64,000 bases of DNA from Lutibacter sp. (GCF_013041805.1 NZ_JABDRI010000069.1:1-64000), one strand, 5' to 3'; shown: positions 1 through 7,668, counted from the stretch's first letter. The notes: generated by a model from the letters alone, not told the origin. Program-made: numbers and translations.

Positions 1-1357
1 GTTCTGACTTTTCATTTAAGTTAAACTTCACTTCTACCCTATCAAAAGTAATAGCACCTTGTTGTAAACGCTTTTTTCGAAGTTTTTTAGCAAGTACATC
101 CATTTTTAAAATAGCTGAAACTATTTCAGGCTCAACTGTGTAAGCTTCACCAGTAATTGATATTTCAGAAGAAACAGTATTTTCTTTTGTTTCAATAATT
201 TCTTGAGCTTCTTCATATGCAAATCGTTTATCAGAATACGTAATTGTTCTACCAAACCATTCCTTCGTAATTTGCGCTTTATCATTCATTTCAAAAACAG
301 CTGAAAAAGTTAATTTTTCTTCATTTGGACGCAAAGAACACACTCCATTTGATAAAACTTCAGGAAGCATAGGTACAACTCTATCTACTAAATAAACCGA
401 TGTTGCTCTATTATAAGCTTCATCTTCTAAAATAGTATTTTCTTGTACATAATGCGATACATCTGCAATATGAATACCTATTTCATAATTTCCATTTTCT
501 AAAACTTTAAATGACAATGCATCATCAAAATCCTTCGCATCTTTTGGATCAATAGTAAAAGTTAAATCTTTACGCATATCGCGTCTTTTAGCAATTTCGT
601 TTGCTGTAATTTCTAATGGAATTTTACTAGCTTCAGCTTCTACATTTTCTGGAAATTTATAAGGTAAACCATATTCTAAAAGTATGGAATGGATTTCAGT
701 ATCGTGATCACCTGGCATTCCTAATACTTCTTTTATTTTTCCAAATGGATTTTTAGAATTAGCTGGCCAATCGGTAATTTCAACTAACACTTTTACACCA
801 TCTTCAGCACCTTGTAATTTTTTTTGTGGAATAAAAATATCAGCATACATTTTAGCATCATCTGGTACCACAAAACCAAAATTTCTATTTAATTGTAAAA
901 CCCCAACAAATTCAGTTTTAAAACGTTTAATCACTTCAACAACATCACCTTCTTGTTTTTTACTATTTCTACGATTGTATAAATAAATTTTAACCGTATC
1001 CTTATCAAGTGCTTTATTTAAATTCCGAGCAGGAATATAAATATCATGTTCTAAATCATCACAAATAAAATAACCATTACCATTTGTGGTTGCATCAATA
1101 GTTCCTATGTAATATTTATCCATTGGAAGAATTTTAAATTTTCCACGTTCTACTTCTTCAACTTTTTGTTGTGATTTTAAAGCTTCTAATTTTTGGATAA
1201 TTTGATTTCGTGCGTTAGCATCTGTTAAATCTAATTTTGCAGCAATTTGTTTATAATTGAAATTTTGTGTGGGAGATTGATTTAATAGTTGTAAAATTTT
1301 TCTAGTTAAATCTTTAATAATATTTCCTTTTTTTTTATATATTTTTTTCTTTGACAT
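1..1357 (-). CDS. rnr: Ribonuclease R, 3' end cut by window edge
   Basis: Hydrolytic 3'-to-5' exoribonuclease of the RNase II/R family that degrades structured RNA in the cytoplasm. The first 452 codons are present, reading leftward from the ATG at 1357; the stop lies outside the window. The N-terminus is lysine-rich (MSKKKIYKKKGN) and followed by a winged-helix-like segment (about residues 15-70), cold-shock-type OB folds (about 75-230) and the start of the RNB catalytic domain. The RNB signature DPKDAKDFDDA, whose aspartates bind the catalytic magnesium, lies near residue 268. This length before the RNB domain fits RNase R rather than the shorter RNase II. The gene faces away from the rest of the left arm. 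Confidence 0.95.
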   Translation of the reverse strand, partial: MSKKKIYKKKGNIIKDLTRKILQLLNQSPTQNFNYKQIAAKLDLTDANARNQIIQKLEALKSQQKVEEVERGKFKILPMDKYYIGTIDATTNGNGYFICDDLEHDIYIPARNLNKALDKDTVKIYLYNRRNSKKQEGDVVEVIKRFKTEFVGVLQLNRNFGFVVPDDAKMYADIFIPQKKLQGAEDGVKVLVEITDWPANSKNPFGKIKEVLGMPGDHDTEIHSILLEYGLPYKFPENVEAEASKIPLEITANEIAKRRDMRKDLTFTIDPKDAKDFDDALSFKVLENGNYEIGIHIADVSHYVQENTILEDEAYNRATSVYLVDRVVPMLPEVLSNGVCSLRPNEEKLTFSAVFEMNDKAQITKEWFGRTITYSDKRFAYEEAQEIIETKENTVSSEISITGEAYTVEPEIVSAILKMDVLAKKLRKKRLQQGAITFDRVEVKFNLNEKSE

Positions 1358-1468
1358 TTAATTTTATTTAATTCTCGGCAAAATTACAAATAATTACACT
1401 TGTTCTTAGTTAAGGATACGTTATATAAATTACTATTTGTACTTTGTAGTTCTTTAAAATATTAATTT

Positions 1469-2383
1469 ATGCATAAAAATTGGTTTGTGATTGTGAATCC
1501 AGCTTCTGGAAATGGTGCAGCTAAAAAAAAGTGGCCAAAAATTTATAATGAATTAATTCTGCAGAAATTTCAATTTGATTTTCAATTTACTAAATACGAA
1601 AAACATTCAATTCCAATCATTCAAAATGCTATAAAAGAAGGTTTTACAAAATTTATTTGTATTGGTGGAGATGGCACCTTACATAATATTGTGAATGGGA
1701 TCTTAACTTCTAATTCTACAAATACCTCTAAAATAAAACTAGGTATCATTCCTATTGGAACCGGAAATGATTGGGTGAAAACATATAGTATTCCTAAAAA
1801 TTATAAAAAAGCTATTGAAGTATTAAAAAATGAACATACCGTTCAACAAGATATTGGTAAACTAACCATTTTATCAACTCAAAAAATAATTTACTTTAAT
1901 AATTTAGCAGGAATTGGATTTGATGGATATGTAGTTAATAACGTACATAAATATAAAAAATTAGGTGCGTTATCTTATTTAATTGGCGCATTAGTGAGTT
2001 TAATAAGTTTTAAAAAACCTGAATTAGAAATTATATTTAATCAGCAAAAAATAAAAGGAAAATTTTTAATGTTACTTATTGGTGTATGTAAATTTTCTGG
2101 TGGTGGAATGCAATTAACAGCAAACGTAAATACTACAGATGGACTTTTTGATATTTCATACATTCAAAAAATAAATGTATTTACTATTTTAATTAACGTA
2201 TTTAGATTGTTTAATGGTAAGATAACCAATCATAAATTAGTTCACACAGAAAAAACTAATAGTTTAGAAATTAACGATTTAAGTAAAAATAAAAGCTATA
2301 TTCAAGCTGATGGAGAACTAATTGGTACTGGTAGTTTTAGTGTTTCTTTAATACCAAAATCATTAAACTTTATAGTTGTATAA
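1469..2383 (+). CDS. Diacylglycerol/lipid kinase family protein (DagK/YegS type)
   Basis: Predicted ATP-dependent lipid kinase of the DAGK catalytic family, 304 aa, the normal size for YegS/DgkB-like enzymes. The N-terminal nucleotide-binding half holds VNPASGNG (residues 9-16) and the diagnostic IGGDGTLHNIVNG (about 64-76), followed by GIIPIGTGNDW (about 95-105), which is the conserved phosphate/lipid-site loop. A C-terminal beta-sandwich region contains the conserved ADGE (about 281). The substrate (diacylglycerol, phosphatidylglycerol or another lipid) cannot be told from sequence. It diverges from rnr across a 111-bp gap. The gene directly downstream on the same strand is the first of two small membrane-protein genes, which has its own promoter-like sequence. 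Confidence 0.9.
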   Translation: MHKNWFVIVNPASGNGAAKKKWPKIYNELILQKFQFDFQFTKYEKHSIPIIQNAIKEGFTKFICIGGDGTLHNIVNGILTSNSTNTSKIKLGIIPIGTGNDWVKTYSIPKNYKKAIEVLKNEHTVQQDIGKLTILSTQKIIYFNNLAGIGFDGYVVNNVHKYKKLGALSYLIGALVSLISFKKPELEIIFNQQKIKGKFLMLLIGVCKFSGGGMQLTANVNTTDGLFDISYIQKINVFTILINVFRLFNGKITNHKLVHTEKTNSLEINDLSKNKSYIQADGELIGTGSFSVSLIPKSLNFIVV

Positions 2384-2426
2384 AAAATAAAAGTTAAAAT
2401 TTTCTTAAAAAAATTGTAACAAATGT

Positions 2427-2434
2427 TAATATTG
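2427..2434 (+). promoter_or_regulatory. Promoter-like -7 element (TAATATTG), microprotein copy 1
   Basis: TAATATTG matches the Bacteroidota -7 consensus TAnnTTTG at all but one fixed position. The flanking sequence (AAGTTAAAATTTTCTTAA followed by AATGTTAAT) recurs upstream of the second microprotein gene with the same layout, so the regulatory segment seems to have been duplicated together with the coding sequence. No strong -33 TTG is visible; both copies carry TTCTTAA in that area. Confidence 0.5.
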
Positions 2435-2463
2435 TTCGTCTTTAATAAAAGAACAACTTAACA

Positions 2464-2622
2464 ATGAAACGGTTATATAAAATTATCTTCTTATTCTTTG
2501 TTATATTTTTTATAGGAATTTACTTCACTGTAAAAAGTATTAACAATTCATTTTCTTCAGAAGAAAGTATAGAAACTGTTACTGCTACTCCACCTTTATT
2601 AAAACTTTCAATTAAAATATAA
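2464..2622 (+). CDS. 52-residue single-pass membrane microprotein, copy 1
   Basis: Unrecognised small protein. It begins MKRLYKIIFLFFVIFF: a short positively charged N-terminus, one hydrophobic helix (about residues 7-22) and a polar, acidic C-terminal tail of about 28 residues ending in PPLLKLSIKI. By the positive-inside rule the tail should lie in the periplasm. It is 42/52 identical (81%) to the protein encoded at 2785-2943, with residues 21-39 fully identical. Preservation of frame, length, start context (ACAATGAAACG versus ACAAATGAAACG) and stop in both copies argues for a real gene rather than a chance ORF. There is no typical signal-peptidase site or lipobox. Function unknown. Confidence 0.75.
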   Translation: MKRLYKIIFLFFVIFFIGIYFTVKSINNSFSSEESIETVTATPPLLKLSIKI

Positions 2623-2747
2623 TAAGGTTATCATGACTTATATTTTAATATTAATTGAATACAGTTAGAATAAAATTAACATCAATAAAATTTATAGTGT
2701 TATAAGTTATATAAGTTAAAATTTTCTTAATGAAGTCTTATAAATGT

Positions 2748-2755
2748 TAATTTTG
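2748..2755 (+). promoter_or_regulatory. Promoter-like -7 element (TAATTTTG), microprotein copy 2
   Basis: TAATTTTG is an exact match to TAnnTTTG, 29 bp before the ATG of the second microprotein gene. The upstream block GTTAAAATTTTCTTAA (about 2715-2730) repeats the one before copy 1 (about 2393-2407), showing that the promoter region is part of the tandem duplication. Confidence 0.6.
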
Positions 2756-2784
2756 TATAATATTAATAAGAAAAAGTTGTACAA

Positions 2785-2943
2785 ATGAAACGTTTATTTA
2801 AAATTACTTTTTTATTCTTAGGAATTTTTTTTATGGGAATTTATTTCACTGTAAAAAGTATTAATAATTCATTTTCTTCAGAAGAAAGTATAGAAACTGT
2901 TAGTATAAATCCCCCTCTTTTAGCTCTTTCTATCCAAATATAA
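2785..2943 (+). CDS. 52-residue single-pass membrane microprotein, copy 2
   Basis: Paralogue of the protein at 2464-2622, also exactly 52 residues: MKRLFKITFLFLGIFFMGIY, one membrane helix (about residues 7-23), the shared block FTVKSINNSFSSEESIETV (21-39) and the tail PPLLALSIQI. The DNA for the shared block (2836-2902 versus 2515-2581) differs at only 2 of 67 positions, both silent, while flanking codons have diverged. This suggests recent duplication with either gene conversion or constraint on the centre. It carries its own promoter-like sequence and sits 162 bp after the first copy, so the two may be expressed separately. No function can be assigned; a small regulator or toxin-like peptide is possible but unsupported. 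Confidence 0.75.
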   Translation: MKRLFKITFLFLGIFFMGIYFTVKSINNSFSSEESIETVSINPPLLALSIQI

Positions 2944-3496
2944 CTTAAATTTTATGTTTAGAATAAATTTTAAAGTTTATCAACAACTATATATATTATA
3001 AAAAGTTTTATTTAAAAATTAAAAAAAAAATGGTTGTTATGATAGTGTGTTCATATGTACAATAAATAACTACATATTAATTTTGATATATCACTTATGA
3101 ATAGATATAAACAACTTGTTATTTTTTAACAGCTTAAAAATCAATAATAATGTAAAGGTTATAAACAATCTATTAAAGTTGTTAATGAACAGCTTTTTTG
3201 AATAAGTTTATTTTTTATAAATGTTTATAAACTATATAAAACTAGTTAACAACTTCTTTTAAAAAATCAATAAATAAATTTGGTGATTACATAGTGATTC
3301 TTGTATTAGGAAATATAGTTTACACTACAAAAATTAGTTTTCTTTTTTAAGTCTTTTTTTATTCACAATACTTAATTAAGTTAAACTTATTGTAAATCAA
3401 CTTTTTAAAAATTACTATTAACAATTAGATTTTTTACTGTTAATAACTGTGAATTTGTACTTTTGTACTATTATATAATTAATTAAACTTCTATTT
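2944..3496. other. Gene-free, very AT-rich intergenic stretch
   Basis: About 550 bp with no ORF worth calling in any frame. It is rich in A/T runs and holds several degenerate DnaA-box-like 9-mers: TTATCAACA (2977-2985), TTATAAACA (3159-3167), its reverse complement (3222-3230) and TGTTAATAA (3438-3446). A perfect TAnnTTTG (TAATTTTG, 3078-3085) precedes only a 10-codon ORF. In DNA this AT-rich such 9-mers also arise by chance, so a role as replication origin is only a possibility. The right end should hold the rpiB promoter. Confidence 0.4.
3458..3465 (+). promoter_or_regulatory. Promoter -7 element of the rpiB operon (TACTTTTG)
   Basis: TACTTTTG fits TAnnTTTG exactly and lies 31 bp before the rpiB ATG, a normal distance for a Bacteroidota promoter. 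No clear -33 TTG at the standard 19-bp spacing was found. Confidence 0.5.
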
Positions 3497-3934
3497 ATGA
3501 CAATTGCAATTGGTAACGATCATGCTGGAACAGCATATAAATTCGAGATCTGTAAATTATTAGAAAACAAAGGTATTAAAATTTTAAATTTTGGAACTGA
3601 TACAAATGATAGTATGGATTATCCAGATGCTATTCATCCAGTTGCAAATGCTGTTGAAAATAAAGAAGCTAATTTCGGAATTATTATTTGTGGAAGTGGA
3701 AATGGCGCGCAAATAACAGCTAATAAACATCAAGGTATTAGAGCTGCATTATGTTGGAATAATGAATTAGTTGAACTAGCACGTTTACATAATAATGCAA
3801 ATATTTTAAGTATTCCTGCTCGATTTGTTTCACTTCAGCAAGCCTTAGGTTTTGTAGAAATTTTCTTAAATACCGATTTTGAAGGTGGTCGACATCAAAC
3901 TAGAGTCGAAAAAATACCAACTAACTGCTGTTAA
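3497..3934 (+). CDS. rpiB: Ribose-5-phosphate isomerase B
   Basis: Interconverts ribose 5-phosphate and ribulose 5-phosphate in the non-oxidative pentose phosphate pathway. The protein has 145 aa, the standard size of the RpiB/LacAB family. Visible family features are the N-terminal IGNDHAG (residues 5-11), the catalytic-loop segment IIICGSGNG (about 61-69) with the active-site cysteine, and ANILSIPAR (about 100-108); the C-terminal GGRHQTRVEKI (about 129-139) matches the phosphate-binding end. It is the first gene of an apparent four-gene operon with the CDF transporter (23-bp gap), a GNAT protein and a Nudix hydrolase. Confidence 0.95.
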   Translation: MTIAIGNDHAGTAYKFEICKLLENKGIKILNFGTDTNDSMDYPDAIHPVANAVENKEANFGIIICGSGNGAQITANKHQGIRAALCWNNELVELARLHNNANILSIPARFVSLQQALGFVEIFLNTDFEGGRHQTRVEKIPTNCC

Positions 3935-3957
3935 AATACTAACTACCAATTTTAACT

Positions 3958-4866
3958 ATGGGACATCATCATGGTCACGACCATCCAACATTATCAGGTA
4001 AAAATTTATTAATTTCAATAATTCTAAATTCTGTTATTACTTTAGCACAACTTATTGGTGGTTTAATTTCAGGAAGTTTAGCATTGATATCTGATGCTGT
4101 ACATAATTTTTCAGATGTAGTTTCTTTAATTATAAGTTATTTAGCGAATCTTTTAGTACGAAAAAAGAAACAAACACCTCAACATACATTCGGCTATAAA
4201 AGAGCTGAAATTATAGCAGCGTTTATCAATGCATCTACTTTAGTTATTATAGCAATTGTTTTAGGTTACGAAGCAGTAAAACGTTTTACCAATCCACAAA
4301 CTATTAATAGCGATTTGGTTATTTGGTTAGCAATTTTAGGTATAGCTGTAAATGGTTTTAGTGTTTTATTATTAAAAAAAGACGCTAAAAGTAATCTTAA
4401 TATGAAAACAGCGTATTTACATTTATTAACTGATATGTTAACATCTGTAGCTGTTTTAGTTGGAGGATTATTAATGAAATATTATCAGATTTATTGGATT
4501 GATGCCTTGTTAACTTTACTAATTTCTTTTTATTTAATTTATATAAGTTGGAATATTTTAATTACTTCATTAAAAATTTTAATGCTATTTGCTCCTGAAG
4601 ATATTAAAATAAACGATGTTGAAAATGAAATATTAAAAATTGAAGAAGTAAAAAATATCCATCACGTACATATTTGGCAATTAAATGATCACGATTCTCA
4701 TTTTGAGGCACATATAGAATTTAAAAAAGATGTAAAATTATCTAGTTTTGACGTTGTATGTGAAAAAGTTGAAGAAATATTGGCTGAAAAATTTCATATT
4801 TTTCATTCTACCCTCCAACCAGAATATAAAAGAGACGACAGTAAAGAAATTATTAAACAAGATTAA
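3958..4866 (+). CDS. Cation diffusion facilitator family transporter
   Basis: Inner-membrane proton-coupled exporter of divalent cations, most likely zinc, of the CDF/ZitB-CzcD family (302 aa). The N-terminus is a histidine-rich metal-binding stretch (MGHHHGHDHP). Six hydrophobic segments follow between about residues 15 and 205. Helix 2 has SDAVHNFSD (about 45-53) and helix 5 has HLLTD (about 154-158), together forming the usual transport-site HxxxD pairs. The cytoplasmic C-terminal domain (about 210-295) has the metal-binding HHVHIWQLND motif. It is co-oriented with rpiB and the following GNAT gene (2-bp gap). Substrate assignment to zinc is family-based inference. Confidence 0.93.
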   Translation: MGHHHGHDHPTLSGKNLLISIILNSVITLAQLIGGLISGSLALISDAVHNFSDVVSLIISYLANLLVRKKKQTPQHTFGYKRAEIIAAFINASTLVIIAIVLGYEAVKRFTNPQTINSDLVIWLAILGIAVNGFSVLLLKKDAKSNLNMKTAYLHLLTDMLTSVAVLVGGLLMKYYQIYWIDALLTLLISFYLIYISWNILITSLKILMLFAPEDIKINDVENEILKIEEVKNIHHVHIWQLNDHDSHFEAHIEFKKDVKLSSFDVVCEKVEEILAEKFHIFHSTLQPEYKRDDSKEIIKQD

Positions 4867-4868
4867 AA

Positions 4869-5312
4869 ATGTTAGAAGTTTTTACAAAATCATTTTCTGA
4901 ATTAACAATTACAGAACTATATGAAATATTAAGACTTAGATCAGAAGTTTTTGTGGTAGAACAAGATTGTGTATATCAAGATATTGATATGAAAGATCAA
5001 AAAGCATTGCATGTAATTGGTTTTAAAAATAATAAAGTAGTTGCCTATACACGCATTTTTAAACCAGGCGATTATTTTAAGTATGCAAGTATTGGACGAG
5101 TGGTAGTTGATATAAATGAGCGTAAATTTGGTTATGGACATGTTATAATGAACCATTCAATAATTGCTATTGAAAAAATCTTTAATGAATCTATTATAAA
5201 AATATCTGCTCAAACATATTTAAAAAAGTTTTATGAATCTCATGGATTTAGTAAAGTAGGAGAGGAGTATTTAGAAGATGGAATTCCACATATAGGAATG
5301 ATAAAAAAATAA
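4869..5312 (+). CDS. GNAT family N-acetyltransferase (ElaA-like)
   Basis: Predicted acetyl-CoA-dependent N-acetyltransferase, 147 aa. The opening (about residues 14-45) RLRSEVFVVEQDCVYQDID is the characteristic ElaA signature, and SIGRVVVDINERKFGYGHVIM (about 75-95) covers the acetyl-CoA-binding motif A, with the pyrophosphate loop in degenerate form (RKFGYG). The C-terminal YLKKFYESHGFSKVGEEYLEDGIPHIGM matches the ElaA end. The acceptor substrate of this family is not established. The start is 2 bp after the CDF stop and the stop is 3 bp before the nudK start, which indicates one transcript. Confidence 0.88.
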   Translation: MLEVFTKSFSELTITELYEILRLRSEVFVVEQDCVYQDIDMKDQKALHVIGFKNNKVVAYTRIFKPGDYFKYASIGRVVVDINERKFGYGHVIMNHSIIAIEKIFNESIIKISAQTYLKKFYESHGFSKVGEEYLEDGIPHIGMIKK

Positions 5313-5315
5313 TAG

Positions 5316-5897
5316 ATGTCGAACCCAAAAGTTAATATAAAGAGTATTGTAAATTTATCTAATAACCATTATATATTAGATAAAATAAATTTTGACTATC
5401 AAACAAAAAACGGAGAATGGCAAAATCAAAATAGAGAAAGCTACAATAGAGGAGATGGAGCAGCTATTTTATTATATAATTCAGTTAAAAAAACAGTCAT
5501 TCTTACCAAGCAATTTAGAATGCCAAGTTACTTAAATGGAAATACAAATGGTATGATGATAGAGGTTTGTGCAGGTTTATTAGATGCTGATGATCCTTTA
5601 ACTTGTATTAAAAAAGAAGCTGAAGAAGAAACAGGATACAAAATAAATAAACCAGTTAAATTATTCGAAATTTATTCAACTCCCGGTGCAGTTACTGAAA
5701 AAATACATTATTTTATTGCTGAAGTTGATCATAATATGAAGGTTAGTGATGGTGGTGGTTTAGAAGATGAAACCGAAGAAATAGAAGTTTTAGAAATTCC
5801 TTTTGAAAAAACATTAAAAATGATTTCAACAGGTGAAATTTGTGATGCAAAAACCATTATTTTACTGCAATATGCTCAAATTCATAAATTAGTTTAA
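5316..5897 (+). CDS. nudK: Nudix hydrolase, GDP-mannose pyrophosphatase type (NudK)
   Basis: Predicted metal-dependent pyrophosphatase acting on nucleotide sugars such as GDP-mannose or ADP-ribose (193 aa, the usual NudK length). The Nudix box is visible at about residues 91-112 as AGLLDADDP followed by KKEAEEETGY, with the metal-binding glutamates intact (EAEEETG); a lysine sits where the consensus has arginine. The N-terminal GDGAAILLYN and VILTKQFRMPSY segments and the later FEIYSTPGAVTEKIHYF match the ADP-ribose/GDP-mannose pyrophosphatase subfamily. It is the last gene of the rpiB operon. Substrate choice between GDP-mannose and ADP-ribose is not decided by sequence alone. Confidence 0.87.
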   Translation: MSNPKVNIKSIVNLSNNHYILDKINFDYQTKNGEWQNQNRESYNRGDGAAILLYNSVKKTVILTKQFRMPSYLNGNTNGMMIEVCAGLLDADDPLTCIKKEAEEETGYKINKPVKLFEIYSTPGAVTEKIHYFIAEVDHNMKVSDGGGLEDETEEIEVLEIPFEKTLKMISTGEICDAKTIILLQYAQIHKLV

Positions 5898-5991
5898 ATA
5901 ATTAGTATAAGCTACAACTCCTAATTTTAAAGGGAATTCAATAATTTATATTACTGCTACATCTAAAAATAGTAGAAATATTTTTTTATTT

Positions 5992-6007
5992 CTAAACGAT
6001 TGCTTAG
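5992..6007. promoter_or_regulatory. 16-bp palindrome, candidate TetR operator O1
   Basis: CTAAACGATTGCTTAG is an imperfect palindrome located immediately before the TetR-family gene. It overlaps the -7 element TAGTTTTG at 6005-6012. A near-identical palindrome (CTAAGCGATAGCTTAG) lies just after the gene and before the DoxX gene. Both fit CTAArCGATwGCTTAG. The overlap with the promoter suggests autorepression. Confidence 0.7.
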
Positions 6008-6012
6008 TTTTG
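6005..6012 (+). promoter_or_regulatory. Promoter -7 element of the TetR gene (TAGTTTTG)
   Basis: Exact TAnnTTTG match, overlapping the right end of the 16-bp palindrome and ending 18 bp before the ATG at 6031. It also argues against the upstream in-frame TTG at 6010 as start, because that codon lies inside the promoter. Confidence 0.6.
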
Positions 6013-6030
6013 CGTTGTATTACAGAAATA

Positions 6031-6591
6031 ATGGCACGTAAAAAGCAATATAACGAAGAAGACGTAATTGAAAAAGCAATGTATTTGTTTTGGAGAAATG
6101 GTTATGAAAATACTTCTGTTAGAATGTTGGAGAAAGAAATGGGTATCAACCAATTTTCTATTTATGCTAGTTTTGGAAGTAAACACGGTGTTTTTGTTGA
6201 AAGCCTGAAAGAATATAGAAAAAGAAATGCATCAATTTTCAATAAATTAAGAGCATCTAAAAATGGCTTAGCTGATATCAAACAGTTTTTTTATGATTCT
6301 ATACAGAAAACCAATGATTTAGATTACAAAGGTTGTTTAGTAACAAATACGTACAATGAATTTGTAGATAGTGAAGATGAAGAAATTAAAAATCAAATGA
6401 TTGATTTTATGGTGGCTTTGAAGCAAATTTTTATCGAAAAGTTAAAAATGGATACAACCAAAGATGAAGAAACAGTTTTAAAGCAAGCAAACTATTTGTT
6501 ATTAGCAAAACACGGATTAGCGGCAGCAGCAAGAGTAAATAATGAACAAGAGATGAATGATTATATTGAAATGACATTTAATAATATATAG
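6031..6591 (+). CDS. TetR/AcrR family transcriptional regulator
   Basis: Predicted dimeric DNA-binding repressor, 186 aa from the ATG at 6031 (MARKKQYNEEDVIEKAMYLF). The N-terminal helix-turn-helix (about residues 8-52) shows the TetR pattern: AMYLFWRNGYENTSVRMLEKEMG, then FSIYASFGSKHGVF. The C-terminal ligand-binding and dimerisation domain is alpha-helical and variable. An in-frame TTG seven codons upstream is rejected because it overlaps a TAnnTTTG promoter element. Two nearly identical 16-bp palindromes flank the gene, so it probably represses itself and the oxidoreductase cluster that follows. The ligand is unknown; the YezE/NemR-like pattern and redox neighbours hint at an electrophile or quinone, which is inference. 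Confidence 0.9.
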   Translation: MARKKQYNEEDVIEKAMYLFWRNGYENTSVRMLEKEMGINQFSIYASFGSKHGVFVESLKEYRKRNASIFNKLRASKNGLADIKQFFYDSIQKTNDLDYKGCLVTNTYNEFVDSEDEEIKNQMIDFMVALKQIFIEKLKMDTTKDEETVLKQANYLLLAKHGLAAAARVNNEQEMNDYIEMTFNNI

Positions 6592-6610
6592 CATTTTTTT
6601 TGAATTAAAA

Positions 6611-6626
6611 CTAAGCGATAGCTTAG
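6611..6626. promoter_or_regulatory. 16-bp palindrome, candidate TetR operator O2
   Basis: CTAAGCGATAGCTTAG lies in the 67-bp gap between the TetR gene and the DoxX gene. It differs from the palindrome at 5992-6007 at only two of 16 positions and is more symmetric. Its position just before the downstream cluster makes it a likely second operator for the same regulator. Confidence 0.7.
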
Positions 6627-6658
6627 AAATAATTATACAAACAACAAGAATTTAAATT

Positions 6659-7093
6659 ATGAAAAAATTAGTATTTATTACAAACTTATTAATGGGAATT
6701 GTGTTATCACGATTTGCTATTTCAAAATTAGCAGGATGGGAAATATCAGTAAATGCTTTTATAGAAATGGCTAAACCTATAGGTATTGATCCTACCTTTT
6801 TTAGAGTGTTCACTGGAATAATTATTTCAGCAGTAGTTATAGGTTATTTATCAACGGCTATTTTTAGTTTATTCAGTAATAAAGAGAGCTTTAATGCTAA
6901 AATATCGTATAAAAATTGGGCTACTTTTAGTAATCTATTTGGTTTACTAACTATGATAGGTGCGCTTATAGCTGAGTTTTCACTTAGAGTACAACCAAAA
7001 TGGTTATTGGTTTATATAGCTTTAGGAGTGATACTATTTTCGGTAATAAACATCTTTATTTTAAACATACAAAAACAAATATTAAATAATTAA
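6659..7093 (+). CDS. DoxX-like four-helix membrane protein
   Basis: Small integral membrane protein of 144 aa with four hydrophobic segments (about residues 4-22, 47-72, 86-107 and 114-138). The pattern resembles DoxX/DoxD-like proteins: RFAISKLAGWE near the first helix, then an amphipathic loop and FFRVFTGIIISAVVIGY. Such proteins often sit beside redox genes and are thought to take part in thiol or quinone-linked redox balance; their chemistry is not settled. It is the first gene downstream of the second TetR palindrome and lies 11 bp before the AhpD-like gene, so it probably heads the regulated operon. Confidence 0.72.
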   Translation: MKKLVFITNLLMGIVLSRFAISKLAGWEISVNAFIEMAKPIGIDPTFFRVFTGIIISAVVIGYLSTAIFSLFSNKESFNAKISYKNWATFSNLFGLLTMIGALIAEFSLRVQPKWLLVYIALGVILFSVINIFILNIQKQILNN

Positions 7094-7104
7094 AAATAAA
7101 AATT

Positions 7105-7668
7105 ATGTCAAAATTTAAAATACACAATTTAGAAACAGCACCAGAAACAAGTAAAGCATTATTAGAACAATCTTTGAAATCTAACGGAATGATACCTGGA
7201 CTACATGGTGTTTTAGCTGAATCTCCAGAGTTATTTGAAGCATACCAAATACTTCATAAATTATTCGCACAATCGTCATTTAATGCTGAGGAGTTAACAG
7301 TAGTTTGGCAATCTATTAATGTAGAGCACGAGTGCCATTATTGTGTACCTGCACATACAGGAATCGCGCATATGATGAAAGTTGATGCAGCCTTAACGGA
7401 AGCATTGAGAAACGGTCAGACATTGACAACTGGAAAATTACAGGTTTTACAAGACACTACGTTGGAAATTGTAAGAGAACGCGGTCATCTTTCAGAGGCG
7501 CAAAAAGAAAAATTCTTTGCAGTTGGTTATGGAAACCGTCAGTTATTAGAAATTATTCTAGGTCTATCTCAAAAAGTAATTAGTAATTATACAAATCATT
7601 TGGCAGAAACTCCTGTAGATAAAGCTTTTGAAAAGTTTTATTGGGAAAAAAACGCAATAAAAGCTTAA
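7105..7668 (+). CDS. Carboxymuconolactone decarboxylase/AhpD-family protein
   Basis: Predicted alkylhydroperoxidase-like protein, 187 aa. The core motif EHECHYCVPAHTG (about residues 74-86) gives the E-x-x-C-x-x-C-x-x-x-H arrangement of AhpD, where the two cysteines and the histidine form the peroxidatic/proton-relay centre. The rest is all-alpha, as expected for the family. It could reduce peroxides or act on small electrophilic substrates. It lies between the DoxX-like gene and an exported HAD protein in the TetR-adjacent cluster, and the context with a peroxiredoxin and a FrnE-like protein supports a thiol-redox role. Confidence 0.85.
   Translation: MSKFKIHNLETAPETSKALLEQSLKSNGMIPGLHGVLAESPELFEAYQILHKLFAQSSFNAEELTVVWQSINVEHECHYCVPAHTGIAHMMKVDAALTEALRNGQTLTTGKLQVLQDTTLEIVRERGHLSEAQKEKFFAVGYGNRQLLEIILGLSQKVISNYTNHLAETPVDKAFEKFYWEKNAIKA

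Noticed and set aside
2977-3446. A firm replication origin call
   Set aside because: Only degenerate 9-mers are present and dnaA or other origin-linked genes are not visible; kept only as a low-interest possibility.
6010-6030. Upstream TTG start for the TetR regulator
   Set aside because: The TTG is part of an exact TAnnTTTG promoter element that overlaps an operator-like palindrome, so it cannot be in the transcript from that promoter.
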